From positions 124,001-188,000 of the forward strand of contig JANBPK010000807.1 in the NCBI GenBank assembly GCA_027579435.1: 64,000 nt of DNA, written 5' to 3'. The position numbers and the translations under genes are program-made. This document shows positions 24,689 through 35,445 of the stretch, piece after piece (the first letter of the stretch is position 1; every line of letters starts with the position of its first letter). The notes below the pieces were generated by a model. That model did no database searches and was not told the DNA's origin. It saw only the letters and a list, made by a program, of their open reading frames with translations. Source of the DNA: Candolleomyces eurysporus (taxonomy: Eukaryota > Basidiomycota > Agaricomycetes > Agaricales > Psathyrellaceae).

Positions 24689-26117
24689 TCATGGCCTGGG
24701 TGGGTCGTGGTACTCACGCTCTTTCAAGGTCCAAGAGTCTACAACAGAATCAAATCCACTTTGCCACTCTTCGTGGTTCGCCGAGTGGCTGCAGCTTTCA
24801 ATTTCCTCTCTTTCTCGGGCTCGCCAGGTTGGCAGGACAGAGGAGCCGATGCTCCGGCTCATTGCAGAGCGGTCCTGGGTAATGTGTACTCTGAGGGCGA
24901 TGAGCACAAAGACAATTCCTGATGGCAGAGGAACAGAGGGGTTAATGAGAGCAGAAAGACAGGCTTTATCAGGCTCCTCACTTACCGAGACTAGGAATCA
25001 GCGCAGCTTGGATGATGAACTGCTCAGGACTGTTCATAAAGTACAGAATAACCATGATGACGAGTTCAAACGTGTAGATGAAAGCACTCTCCACCAGTAT
25101 TCTGGTCACGTTGATCAGCCTGATTTTATTTGTGTTCGCTAGGCCGGTTGAGCTGGAGAGTTGGTGTTGTCTTAAAATTTTCCATGCGATTAGACCGGTG
25201 GTGAGAACGTTCTGTGCGAGGTTTATCGGGTAGCTGACGTCGATTAAGATGGAGATGGTTTTGAAACGTGTGAATGATGTCGCGAACCAGGCGTCTAGTG
25301 TGAGGAGAATCGCTTCCGGGCGAAGTGGAATTCAATCTCGGGAACTTTTTGAAGGAGTGCGATGATCGCTTACCTACATTCGCCACAAGTAATAGGATTG
25401 GTAATGCGACAACCCACAGTTTGCAGCTCCATACGATGTAGCAACGATAGATCTGGTAGAAGGCCACGTAAATTAGCAAGAGTAATGGAAATTTTCAAGA
25501 GGGTGAGCTCACGACTAAAGCATCCCCCAAACTTATCGCGATCCCGATTAAGACCACATGAGCTATGTTATCCCAACGCTTGTATTGCCGTAGGTAACTG
25601 AGAGGAATACCGTCAGCACCCAGGCCAAGGCCGTAGGCACGTACAACGCGAAAGACGGTGAGGACTGCCCAAAATTAGTTTGAATGGAGGTATTGAATTT
25701 CCTTTAAGTGAAAGATGAACGTACGCTCGTGAAATGTAGCAAGTATGAACATCATGATGATGCCCCAGAAGAATGGCTGGAAGAAGAAACAACCAGGTTA
25801 GGGTAGTCAATGTTTTACGAGTTGATAGCAGTACCTTAGAAATCAGCCGAGTGTCGTCCCTCGCTTTCCGTCTATACCTTCTGTACACGAACTTCAAGAC
25901 AAAAAGCGAAGCGTAAATTCCTGTTGTATCACGGGAGGTCGGCTCAGTGAACGCTTGTACGAGCTGAGTCAATTCTTTACTCGCCATAAATCCCTGTCTA
26001 AGAGTCCCAGTAAGTCGAAAGTCACAGCGAAATAATGAGAGTGGGTACCTCAACGAACGCTCCCGCCAAGAGGCATACTTGCTCAAGTGAGTTGCTTGAG
26101 ACGTAAGTCGGGCTCAT
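24689..26117 (-). CDS. 7-TM integral membrane protein A1 (mushroom-expanded family, function unknown)
   Basis: Function unknown. Start is ATG at 26,117 (MSPTYVSSNSLEQVCLLAGA). Exon 1 ends at 26,049. Exon 2 is a 13-base micro-exon at 25,997-25,985, entered after TTAG and left through a GC (not GT) donor. Next come GIYASLFVLKFVYRRYRRKA and exons with PFFWGIIMMFILATFHE, VFRVVRAYGLGLGADGIPLS, YLRQYKRWDNIAHVVLIGIA, IYRCYIVWSCKLWVVALPIL, YPINLAQNVLTTGLIAWKIL, VESAFIYTFELVIMVILYFM and IVFVLIALRVHITQDRS, ending in a polar tail at 24,689. About seven hydrophobic segments. No enzyme or receptor motif recognised. It converges on glucosidase II and is the first of three tandem copies; no break was found. 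Confidence 0.82.
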
Positions 26118-26689
26118 CCTCCACAAGTGTGGCTTTGAGCTACGTAGCGCATGTACAGGCCGAGTCAGTGGACAAAATATAGAAGAAAGGGCAGAATATC
26201 AGGGCCTCAAACTGCTTTTAATTATATGGAGGGTGTACGTTATAATTGCCACGGACAGGGCGCTGATAGAAATTTAGAGCGGCACCGTCGTCATGGGCTG
26301 CGAGTTGGATAATTTTCAGTCGGGACATTCGATCCCGCTGCCTCTTTCGGCTTAGGACACTGTGAATTGAGGGTTTGTGATGCGGCCCTCAGGATAGCTA
26401 GACCAATTCCCGATGGGCCAGTTCCCCAACACGAACAGGGGCATTTTGTTTCGTGGTTTGCTCCCTCGAATCATGTACCGTGTGCTGTTGTTACTTGCGC
26501 GAGACCTCTGCGGCCCTCAGGCCTCGATTTCTCGACAGGCATGTTCATCGCTGAGGTAGTAGTAACTTTGTCTGGAGCAATCAGCTGGGTGGTGGGAAAG
26601 AACAAAACCGCGGAAAAGTCCCGGGCCAGTGCTTTCTCGGCTGAAGCGCTGACTACGAAATCCACAATGATGGAACCGGCCTCCAGATT

Positions 26690-26975
26690 TGTCACCGGGT
26701 GGGCAACTTAGTGTCCTGAAGATCTCAACGACGATGGCCACTCCTTTCCGTAATGCCTCATGCAACCATCCCCAAATATTTCTACAGAGCTCATAGTCTC
26801 CAACACAGAACACACTGGTACACATGTTGATTCTCAATTTCTCCAGCTCTCTTTGTTGGAGGAGGGAGGACAATTGAAGTTCTCCTAGACCAACTCATTA
26901 GAAGGGCTTTAGTCTTAGACTGGACCTCTGCTTCTCCCAAACTGGTGGAGAGGCAGAACATTGAAGATACCAAAC
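26690..26975 (+). pseudogene. decayed cyclase-family fragment, unit 1 (B1)
   Basis: Aligns with the 5' part of the intact cyclase at 36,147: shared strings include GCAACCATCCCCAAA, a block still encoding HTGTHVDS (the cyclase metal-site motif), then CAACTCATTAGAAGGGC and GAGGCAGAACATTGAAG. Small insertions and many C-to-T/G-to-A changes disrupt the frame, and similarity ends near 26,975. The upstream flank (about 26,370-26,690) also matches the flanks of the two other copies, so the promoter region was duplicated with it. Confidence 0.75.
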
Positions 26976-27374
26976 TAAAATGAGATTGACTCCCTCCCTC
27001 TTGAAGTGGGCTGACAAATTAAATAGCAGCAGCTACACAATACTGGCCAATGGATGTTATGGGCTGGAATAACCCCTTGTGTATATGCCCCTGTCNTTTT
27101 TTTTTTTCTTTTATGCTACCTTTTTAATCTACCTTTGATCCTACTTTCGCCTCTACTAGTTGGTAGTTATTTTTGGGGATCAATAGTTATCAAGTAGGAA
27201 CAGTCGGAACATAAGGGCTGCTCAATTATAAAATGTTCAGTTCAACGCTTTGGTCATCCAAATTGGGGGCCAGTAAAAAGGAAATTCCATGATGGCATGC
27301 ATTGCTTCTGCTCCTTGGTGAACAACTTCCAAAGAGAAGGTTTCTCTCCCTCTCTCTCCCCTCTGCTTTTTCAC

Positions 27375-27690
27375 CTTAGAAAATCTGTAGATAGTGATCA
27401 TCCACTGGTAACTTTGACCTGACCTGTACCCATACCTGCTGTGTATCCTATCCATGTACCCAAGGGTAACCCACATGGGTAGAGCTTCAGATTGTCCAAA
27501 GCGGACCAGAACTAATTGAGATATAGTAAATTTTAGCTAATTCACTTAAATTGACTGTATCTTGATTAATTCTTGTCCATTTGGGCTGTTCTTAGGCTCA
27601 TTTTAAAGTTCACGGGTAGCCGAAGCCTTACCCAACCCATAATTTTATCCTACCCACCTAACTGACAGGTAAGACTTACCTGTGAGGAAC
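27375..27690 (+). repeat. repeat family R1, full-length copy a
   Basis: About 310 bases. Key strings: CCATACCTGCTGTGTATCCT, ATTGTCCAAAGCGGACCAG, GACTGTATCTTGATTAATTC, GAGCTGTTCTT-like (GGGCTGTTCTTAGGC) and GGTAAGACTTACCTGTGAGG near the right end. Matches copy c in inverted orientation over its whole length. Confidence 0.7.
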
Positions 27691-27904
27691 ATTATCTGTA
27701 GATTGAAATGCAGCCTTTTCCAATCACAATGATGCATTATGCCCTGCTTCAGACAATGAAAACTGGCAAAAGGTGAGTTGGACAAGACCCGGAGACTCTT
27801 CAACCTTGGGCAGGAGCAATTCTTTGACAGTTCGCATCACAGAATTTCTTTTTTCTTTGACTCCCAATTTGGACAAGCAACATATCAAACTGATCAGAAC
27901 CAAA

Positions 27905-28075
27905 CATTTTCTAAGGCATTTTTAACTCAGGTACTACAGGGGGCTGATGCATGCTGAGACTGTGCTTTCAGAATCTGCAGCCATCACTCTGGCTGCTTTT
28001 TTCTGCTGGTTCCAGTCAAAAATGCCTCAGCACTTGCCGTGCAATGCATCAGCCACTTCACACAAGTTAGAATTG
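27905..28075 (+). repeat. repeat family R2, copy 1
   Basis: About 170 bases with AAGGCATTTTTAACTCAGG, GAATCTGCAGCCATCACTCT and CCAGTCAAAAATGCCTCAGC. Matches R2 copy 2 at about 29,450 in the same orientation; a weaker copy may lie at 28,595. Confidence 0.6.
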
Positions 28076-28087
28076 AGCAGCCCAATA

Positions 28088-28263
28088 GGAAGTGACTATG
28101 GACTGTTAGTGATCATTGCAGGTTACCAGCAGGCAACTTTGATCCAACCTGTGCCCATACCTGCTGTGTATCCTACTTGTGTACCACAGGTAACCCACAC
28201 AGGTAGTGCTTTAGATTGTCCAAAACAGACCAGAATTGACTGAGATATGGTCAATTTAAGCTA
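28088..28263 (+). repeat. repeat family R1, partial copy b
   Basis: Left half of R1 (CCATACCTGCTGTGTATCCT, TAGATTGTCCAAAACAGACC, GAGATATGGTCAATTTAAGC). Its left edge reads TTAGTGATCATTGCAGGTTA. It is abutted directly by copy c in the opposite orientation, producing an inverted repeat. Confidence 0.65.
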
Positions 28264-28575
28264 ATTAGTGTTCCTCATGGGTAAGCCTTACCTGCCAGGT
28301 AGGCGGGTAAGATATGCATGGATACAGATAAGGGTTTTTCTACCTGTGACCTTCAAAAAAAGCCCAAGAACAGCTCAAATAGACAAGATTTGACTGAGAT
28401 ACAGTCGATTCAAGTGAATTAGCTTGAATTGACCATATCTCAGTCAGTTCTGGCCCATTTTGGACAATTTAAAGCTCTGCCCTTGCAGATTACCTGTAAG
28501 TACACAGATAATATACACAGCAGGTGCAGGTACAAGTAGGCTTGAAGTTACCCACTGGTAACCTGTGATGATCAC
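28264..28575 (-). repeat. repeat family R1, full-length inverted copy c
   Basis: Reverse complement of copy a. Read on the minus strand it starts with GTGATCATCACAGGTTACC and ends with GGTAAGGCTTACCCATGAGG followed by AACACTAAT. Ends read TTAGTG-like from both sides, compatible with short terminal inverted repeats of a MITE-like element. Confidence 0.65.
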
Positions 28576-29446
28576 TAAAGCCAATTCACTTAAATTCCAA
28601 GGCATTTTGACTTGGGTACATTGTACCTGGGTCAGAGGCGCCAAGCCTGTGCACTGCTGGTCGCATCACTTTGGCTGGGTTATCCTGCTTTTCCAGTATC
28701 TTTGCATTGGCCCAGGTTTCCGTTCTGCAGATGGTCTGCTGTCGCACACCCTCTTCACTGGTTCACCTGTTCCTCTGTATTCAGAGTGTGCTGTTGGCCC
28801 TCAATACAGCATTTGACATGAGAATAAGTAGTATTGTATGTCAATATAATTGNAAAAAAAAGGAATGTGGAACAGTAGGACAGTCAAGTTGTAAGTCACC
28901 CTCTCTCTGATGTTGTAGTTTTCCAGTCCAACAATTGTGGACCTCTCATTCCCATCATGTTACCAACAAATTCCAATGCCTGATGGATTGAGGTCCAAGC
29001 CGCATTGGTGTGTATTTCACAGTCGCAATATCCAATAACTTGGACACAGTGCGGGGGTGGCCATACAGTGATGCCTGGCAAAGTAACTCCCCAGCATACC
29101 TGTTATTGCAGGAGTGTGTGTGCACCTAACATCAACTGAGCCTATTTGTGAAGCCCTGATGTTTGCAGGTTCTGTCCCCAGCAGCGTTCAGTGACCTATG
29201 ACGTCTGTCACCCCCAACAAACCAGTCCTTTGATACGAGCGCGACCATACCTGATTGCGCTGAGCAACAATCCAGATCCACATTGTAGTAGGATATGTTA
29301 ATCAAATATTCATGATATAAGATCAAGAAATTTCATTTATTTACAACATGCTCACCAGATCAAGGGAGCCAATGAGAGGCAAAATGCCTCGGACAACCTG
29401 CCATGTGCAGTGACGGCCCACTTCCAATGTTGACTGTATCTCAATC

Positions 29447-29615
29447 AATTCTGAGGCATTTTTGGCTCAGATACTATGCAGAGTTGTTGCCTGCCAAGAC
29501 AGTGCTTCCAGCATCTGCAGCCATTACTCTGGCCACTGTTTTCCACTGCTTCTCTAGTTCCAGTCAAAAATGCCTTGGAATTTGCTGTGCACCACATCAA
29601 CCACTTCACGCAGGT
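29447..29615 (+). repeat. repeat family R2, copy 2
   Basis: Counterpart of copy 1: GAGGCATTTTTGGCTCAG, GCATCTGCAGCCATTACTCT, CCAGTCAAAAATGCCTTGG, then CACTTCACGCAGG. It is followed directly by an R1 right-end fragment, suggesting R1 and R2 may belong to one larger element. Confidence 0.6.
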
Positions 29616-29750
29616 TCTTGTCTGTTTGAGCTGTTCTTAGGCTTGTTTTGAAGGTCATGGGTAGCCAAACCCATACCCATATCTGTTTCTGCATGTATTC
29701 TAGCTGCTGATCCAGTGGGAAAGCTTACCCATGGGGAACACTAACTGGTA
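29615..29750 (+). repeat. repeat family R1, right-end fragment
   Basis: Matches the right half of R1: TTTGAGCTGTTCTTAGGC, AAGGTCATGGGTAGCC and AGCTTACCCATGGGGAACAC. Confidence 0.55.
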
Positions 29751-30559
29751 ACCTTTTGAAAGACAACTATGTTGTCAACACTGTGGTTTTTGATGTGTTT
29801 GTTCAAAGAGCACATTTTCTGATCCCTGCCTCCCACCATTCATGCAGCGTGCTCCACCTATTGCAACCTATATAATCATGTTCACCACCCATAGCCGTAA
29901 CGTTGCCAACAGACAAGGGACGAATAATGTCAATCCAATTTCTTTTCCATATGGATGGCTACCAATGGACCCTTGACAGGCAGGAAGCAAAGATGCAAAT
30001 GGAAAATGTCGTGGACATGGCCAGGTCCATTTAGGTTTGAATGTTCAATGACATATTCAAACGGCAATGGAGGAAGAGAAAAAGCAGGTAGACAGGGGCC
30101 TGGGACAGTGATGAGGACCTCCACTTACATTTTTATGCAGACAAATAGTCAAAGGTGCATCAATGACCCAAATACCTCCAGCGACATGCAGTACAAGGGA
30201 CAGGACTAAATAGAAAGCGACCAATAGATACTATGAGAAAATTCGAGTGGACATTACAGGCCGCTAATGATGCAACCGGTATGGCTCAGGAACAGTGCAC
30301 ATTGAGCCCAGGGATAATGTACCCAAGTCAAAATGCCTCACAACCAACCTTTGTTCTTGTGGATCCCTCCTTGTCTCCTGCATTGGACAGAGAACAAATC
30401 CCTCAAGGGACTCTATCAGACTCCCTCATTACTTGGGTCTGCTATGCCAATAGCCCTCTCATTTCCCTAGTCTCAGCACATGTCTGTCACCATTAACTTA
30501 TTCCCAGAACCTGCCTAGCCTTTCCCATATATCTCTCTTCCTCATCACCATCAATGTTT

Positions 30560-31020
30560 GTACCTCTTAGACAGTCCTCTATCAATCAGGTCACTGTAGG
30601 TACTCCATAACAGTGGGAAAGCATCAACTCCAAAGATATTTGTTGTGTTTAAAAGCTTTTTCATTAGGAAGATCCCTTGACCATAGATATTTCAAGACCT
30701 TCCCTCACCCTGTCACAGTGATCATTGATGCCACTGCTACTTGCAGAATGATGAAGTGTCCTCCCAACTGTTTTGCAGAACTCTTTTCTGACAGAATCTT
30801 GCAATTATTGGCCTCCATCTTAAGCAAGACTTCAGCTGCTTTTATCTGAAAAAGCCCAAGAACTTGGTGTTGTTGTCAAGCCCAAAGCTGGTGAAGGCAA
30901 ATACAAAGGTTGAACCTGGAATCTTGGGACTGGTGGAAGTCTCTCTCTGAGTCTTACCAATTTGGTGGTTGGTCTTAGACTCAGAGCACTGGTATGACCA
31001 CCATCAAGTCATGGTCATTG
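30560..31020 (+). pseudogene. glucosidase II alpha fragment, unit 2
   Basis: Decayed copy of the middle of the glucosidase gene. Matching strings: AAGACCTTCCCTCACCCTGT (parent 22,546), GCCCAAGAACTTGGTGTTGT (parent 22,705), AAGCCCAAAGCTGGTGAAGG, GGGACTGGTGGAAGTCTCTC and CTCAGAGCACTGG. It has lost part of the catalytic region: after GAGCACTGG it jumps to sequence matching the parent's 3' flank. Stops and shifts throughout. Weak similarity may extend upstream to about 30,540. Confidence 0.8.
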
Positions 31021-31134
31021 GTCTCAAATATCGTCAGCACTCATCCAAGTCAATTACAGAAGTTATATTGGCTATACCATAACATAAAGTGGCACTACTG
31101 TACAATTTAACAGGTGTGTATGTGGAGGTCTGAA

Positions 31135-32621
31135 TCATGCAGACATAGCAACAGGTTTGTTAGTGGGAGATTTCTCTTCATCCCGACCTTCATGATTAAT
31201 GCTGGTCGTGATATTTATGCTTTTCCGAGGTCCAAGAATTTGGAGGGCAAAGTTGTTTCTAGATACGACAGAAACAACTCTGCCATGCCTCGAAGGGAGT
31301 CTGCAGCCATCAACTTCCTCACTTTCCTCAGTTCGCCAGGTCGGCAAGACAGAGGAGGAGATGCTCCGGCTCGTCGCAGAGCGGTCCCGAGCCATTTGTA
31401 CTCTGAGGGTGATGAGCACAAAGACGATCCCTAAGGGCGGAGGAACAAGGGCTTGGTGAGTGGGCTAAAATCAGAAAGACAGGTATGATCAGTTTCCTCA
31501 CCTATACTAGGAATAAGCGCAGACTGGACAATGAACTGTCCAGGACTGTTTGCAAAGTAAAGAATGATCAAGAAGAGGAGTTCAACCGTGTAAATGGAAG
31601 CGCTTTCCACCATTATCCTCGTCACAGTGATCAAACTGACCCTATTCGCACTCACTAGCCCGGTTGAACTGGAGAGGTGGTATTGCTTGAGAATCTTCAT
31701 TGTAATCAGACCGGTGGTGAGAACGTTCTGTGCAAGGTTTATGGGATAGCTGAAGTCGACGATGAGGGAGATGTTGTCGTAACTGGTGAACGGTCTTGTG
31801 AACCAGACATCCAGTACCAGTGCAATCCCTGCCAGCGGTTCATTTTCTGGAATCCTCATGAGGAGAGTGCATTGATCCCTTACCTACCATCACCAGAAAC
31901 AAGAAGATTGGCAGTGCGACAACCCACAATTTGTAGCCCCATACAATGTAGCAACGATAGATCTGGTGGAAGGTCACGCAAATTGGCAAGAGCAATGAGA
32001 AGAATTCGAAGGCTGAACGCACGACTAGAGCATCCCCAAAACATATTATGATCGCAAGTAGGACCGCATGAGCTATGTTGTCCCAACGCTTGTTTTGCCG
32101 TAAGTAATTGAGAGGAGTGCCGTCAGCACCCATGCCGAGGCCGTAGGCACGTATGACGCGAAAAAGGATGAGGACTGCTCAAGAATTGAGTCAAATGAGG
32201 GCTCAGAGTGTCGAATATCTCGTGGGATGAACGTACACTCATGAAATGTAACAAGCATGAACATCACTATCAGTGCCCAGAAGAATGGCTGAAAGAAGAA
32301 TGACCAGGTCAGAGTAGTCAACGCTTAAGGAGGTTGTCACCGTACCTTCGAGACCAGCCGAGTGTCGTCCCTCACTTCTCGTCTGTATGCCGTATACACG
32401 AAGTTCAGGATGAAAAGCGAAGCGTAAATCCCTGTCGTATTGCAGGTCAGTTGTATGCTTGTACGAGTTGAGCCATTCTTTACTCACCATAAATCCCTGT
32501 CTAAGAGTTCCAGTAAGTCAAAAGACACATTGAAATAATGGGAGTGGGGTACCTCAACCAACGCTGCCGCCAAAAAGCATACTTGCTCCAGTGAGTCGTT
32601 CGGGACATAAGTTGGGCTCAT
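31135..32621 (-). CDS. 7-TM integral membrane protein A2
   Basis: Second tandem member of the A family; function unknown. Start is ATG at 32,621 (MSPTYVPNDSLEQVCFLAAA). The 13-base micro-exon is at 32,500-32,488 and here has a normal GT donor (GTGAGT). Using it restores the frame into GIYASLFILNFVYTAYRREV; reading straight through would not. Downstream exons: PFFWALIVMFMLVTFHE, YGLGMGADGTPLNYLRQNKR, IYRCYIVWGYKLWVVALPIF, GIALVLDVWFTRPFTSYDN, YPINLAQNVLTTGLITMKIL, VESASIYTVELLFLIILYFA and IVFVLITLRVQMARDRS, with a longer polar tail than A1, stop at 31,135. No disabling change was found. Confidence 0.82.
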
Positions 32622-33237
32622 TTTCCGCCGGTGTGGCTTTGAGCCACGTAGCGCATGTGCCGGGTCGGTGCGCTGTCGGGTCGAGTCGATGGACGATGGA
32701 AAGAATGGGCGGAATATCAGGGCCCCAAGCTACCTCTAAGTATATGAAGGATGTACGTTATAATCGCCACAGAGCATCCAGACCGGACAGGGCATTGATA
32801 GAATGTTAGAGCATTACCGCCGCCATGGGTCGTGAGTCGTGTCCGGAGAATTCAACACGGTTGCCAGCAGACTCCAAATTGAGGGTTTGTGGGAAGGTCC
32901 TCGGAGCAGAGAAATATGCCTGAGGATAGCTAGACCAGTTTTTCGATGGGCCAATTCCCCAACACGAACAGCGGCATTTCATTTGTCGGCTCGAATACAA
33001 ATTCATTCCGCGTGCCGTTGTTCCTGTTTGAGCGAGTCCTCTGCGGGCTCGATTCCTGGACAAGTATGTGGATCCATGCTCAGGCACCAAGAGTCCGTAG
33101 TCTGAAGCAATCAGAGAACGAAATCGCGAAGAAGAGTTCCGGCCTATGTATTGCTTTCTCGGAAGGCAGACGAACCGATGGGATCAGTGATAAAGCCGGC
33201 CTTCAGATATATCACCGCGCGGGCATCCGGTCCTCCC

Positions 33238-33428
33238 ATCGACGGACGACCTTCATCAACCTCACCCATCTCCCTCTCGACCGACCCTCTCACCATATAC
33301 AGGGATCCACTCATTTCGTAACGCCCCACGCAACCATCCCCAAACATGGGTACAGATTTCACAGTGTTCCGCTCGGGGCCCACACTCGTACACATATCGA
33401 TTCTCTAGCTCACTTCGGTCCATCAGCT
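33238..33428 (+). pseudogene. truncated cyclase-family fragment, unit 2 (B2)
   Basis: Encodes RTTFINLTHLPL, TPHATIPKHGYRFHSVPLG and AHTRTHIDSLAHF, matching the first 60 or so residues of the intact cyclase at 36,147. The metal-site motif HTGTHxDSxxHF is changed to HTRTHIDSLAHF. It ends abruptly near 33,428 where glucosidase II sequence begins in the same frame. Upstream flank about 32,830-33,237 is homologous to the other cyclase copies. An open frame of 195 codons (32,946-33,533) spans the junction. Confidence 0.8.
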
Positions 33429-33835
33429 ACGAGTATGCTCACTGTCAATCAACGCTTGGACGAGGAGGATCCCCCGACCAGGTTTATTTCACCTGGATTG
33501 ACAAGAGCTTTCTTTTTAACCCTGTCACGATGATTAATGAGGTCGCCCCTACTGACAGGATGATGCAGTATCCTCCTAAAGTTTCATAGAACTCTTTTTC
33601 TGACAGAATCGCACAGATGGCCGTTATAGTTAATTCCCATCCAACTACCTTGTATTTGAGAAAGCCAACCGATCAGTGCTGGTCTGGAAGCAACTTCTTG
33701 GTCAACTTTAACCCGGGATCTTGGAACTAGTGCAAGTCTCTCTGTAGGCCTGGTCAGCTCGAAGGTGGCGGCCGCCAGTGTTGGACTTCAAGAGCACTGG
33801 TGTGGTCACCATCAAGTGACTGTCTTTCGAGAAAT
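33428..33835 (+). pseudogene. glucosidase II alpha fragment, unit 3
   Basis: Starts at ACTGTCAATCAACGCTTGGA (parent 22,440, encoding [10 protein letters not shown]) and continues through AACCCTGTCACGATGATTAA, GTTAATTCCCATCCAACTAC, TTAACCCGGGATCTTGGAAC and CAAGAGCACTGG. It then skips to the parent's 3' flank, the same deletion as in unit 2. Frame is lost after the first 30 codons. Confidence 0.8.
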
Positions 33836-33943
33836 TTCCCAACTTTAGGAGAGTCAATTATTGGGGTTCTATTGGCTACAGTACGATATAAGTTAACAAT
33901 AATATTGTACAATCTCAACAACGTATAAGTGGAGAGGTCCAAA

Positions 33944-35445
33944 TCATATAGACCTAGAAACAGGTTTGTCAACGGGGACTTCCTCTTCATCTCGACCTTC
34001 ATGATTAATACTAGTCGTCAGATTTACGCTTTTCCGAGGTCCTAGGATTTGGAGGGCAAAGTCGTTTCCAGATACAACGGAGACAACTCTGCCATGCCTC
34101 GTCGGAAGCCTATAGCTATCGACTTCTTCTCCCTCTTGGGCTCGCCAGGTTGGTAAGACAGAAGAGCAAATGCTCTCACTCCTTATGGAGCGGTCTCTGG
34201 CAAAGTGTACTCGAAGAGTGATGAGTACGAATACGATTCCTAAGGGAGAAAGGATGGCTTGGTGAGTGGACTAAAATCGGAAAAACAGGCCGCCAGTCTC
34301 CTCACCTATACTAGGAACAAGCGCAGCCTGGAGAACGAACTGCCCCGGACTGTTCTTAAAATATAGAACAATCAAGACGATAAGTTCAACCGTGTAAATG
34401 AGAGCGCTCTCCACCATTATTCTGGTCACGGTGATTAAACTGACTCTATTCATGCTCACTAACCCAGTCGAACTGGAGGATTGGTATTGCTTGAGAATCC
34501 TCCATGTGATTAGACTGGTAGTGAGAACGTTCTGGGCGAGGTTTATTGGGTAACCGAAGTCGACAACAAGAGAGATGTTGTTGTAGCTTGTGAATGGTTT
34601 TGCGAACCAAGCGTCCAGTGTGATGTTAATTCCTGCCAGGTGAAGCGGAGGTTAATCTCTGAGAAAGTCATGAGCGAAAGTACGTTGATCCCTTACCTAC
34701 CATCGCTAGGAATAATAAGATTGGCAATGCGACAACCCACAGGTTGTAGTTCCATACGATGTAGCAACGATAAATCTGGTAGAAGACCACATAAATTGGC
34801 AAGACCCATGGAGAATCCAAGAAATCGAACTCACGACTAGAGCATCCCCGAAACATATCACGACCCCAAGTATGACCAGATGAAGTATGTTATCCCAACG
34901 CTTATTTTGCCGTAAGTAGCTTAGAGGAGTGCCGTCAGCACCCAAGCTGAGGCCGTAGGCACGTACGGCGCGAAAGACGATGATGACTGCCCGAGAATTG
35001 AGTATTGATGAAGGTTTGGATATTCTTGTAAAGTGAACGCACATTCGTGAAATGTAACAAGCATGAACATTGCTATGAGGGCCCAGAAGAATGGCTGAAA
35101 GAAGAAACGACCAGGTCAGAGTCGTCAACGATTTGCGAGGCACTAATGACAGTACCTTAGGAATCGGCCGAGAGTCATCCCTCAGTTCTCGTCTAGATCT
35201 GTACTTCGTATAGACGAAGTTCAAGATGAAAAGCGACACATAAATACCTGTCGTACGGCTGGTCAGCTGACTGGCCGGACGCACTGAATCAGTTTTGACT
35301 TGCCATAAATTCCTGTCTAAGAAGTCCGGTAAGCCAGAAGTCACCTTCAAAGACGAAAGGGTATTAATGAAAGTACCTCAACCAACGCTGCCACCAAGTA
35401 GCACACTTGCTCAAGTGGATCGTTTCGGACATACGTTGGACTCAT
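33944..35445 (-). CDS. 7-TM integral membrane protein A3
   Basis: Third tandem member of the A family; function unknown. Start is ATG at 35,445 (MSPTYVRNDPLEQVCYLVAA). Micro-exon of 13 bases at 35,316-35,304 with a GC donor (GCAAGT), as in A1. Then GIYVSLFILNFVYTKYRSRR, a helix near LLSAILLGPHSNV (frame-shadow of PFFWALI), FRAVRAYGLSLGADGTPLSY, NKRWDNILHLVILGVVICFG, IYRCYIVWNYNLWVVALPIL, VESALIYTVELIVLIVLYFK and IVFVLITLRVHFARDRSI, ending in a polar tail close to that of A2, stop at 33,944. A2 and A3 share more of the tail with each other than with A1, in line with a later duplication. No break was found. Confidence 0.82.

Larger units (their letters stand above)
26976..30560. mobile_element. 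CpG-poor, repeat-rich insertion block between units 1 and 2
   Basis: About 3.6 kb that interrupts the tandem array. It has no convincing ORF, is strikingly poor in CpG and rich in TG/CA, and holds several copies of at least two short repeat families (listed separately). Homopolymer Ns occur at 27,096 and 28,853. It looks like nested, decayed non-autonomous transposons. No transposase, reverse transcriptase or LTR could be recognised, so the element type is unknown. Confidence 0.55.

Noticed and set aside
25985..26000. Reading A1 straight through the intron after exon 2
   Set aside because: It stays open by chance (75 bases), but the same reading shifts the frame in A2 and is impossible in A4; the micro-exon model fits all four.
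26976..30560. Autonomous transposon with a transposase or reverse transcriptase gene
   Set aside because: No DDE, RVE, RT or helicase motif in any frame; only short decayed repeats were seen.
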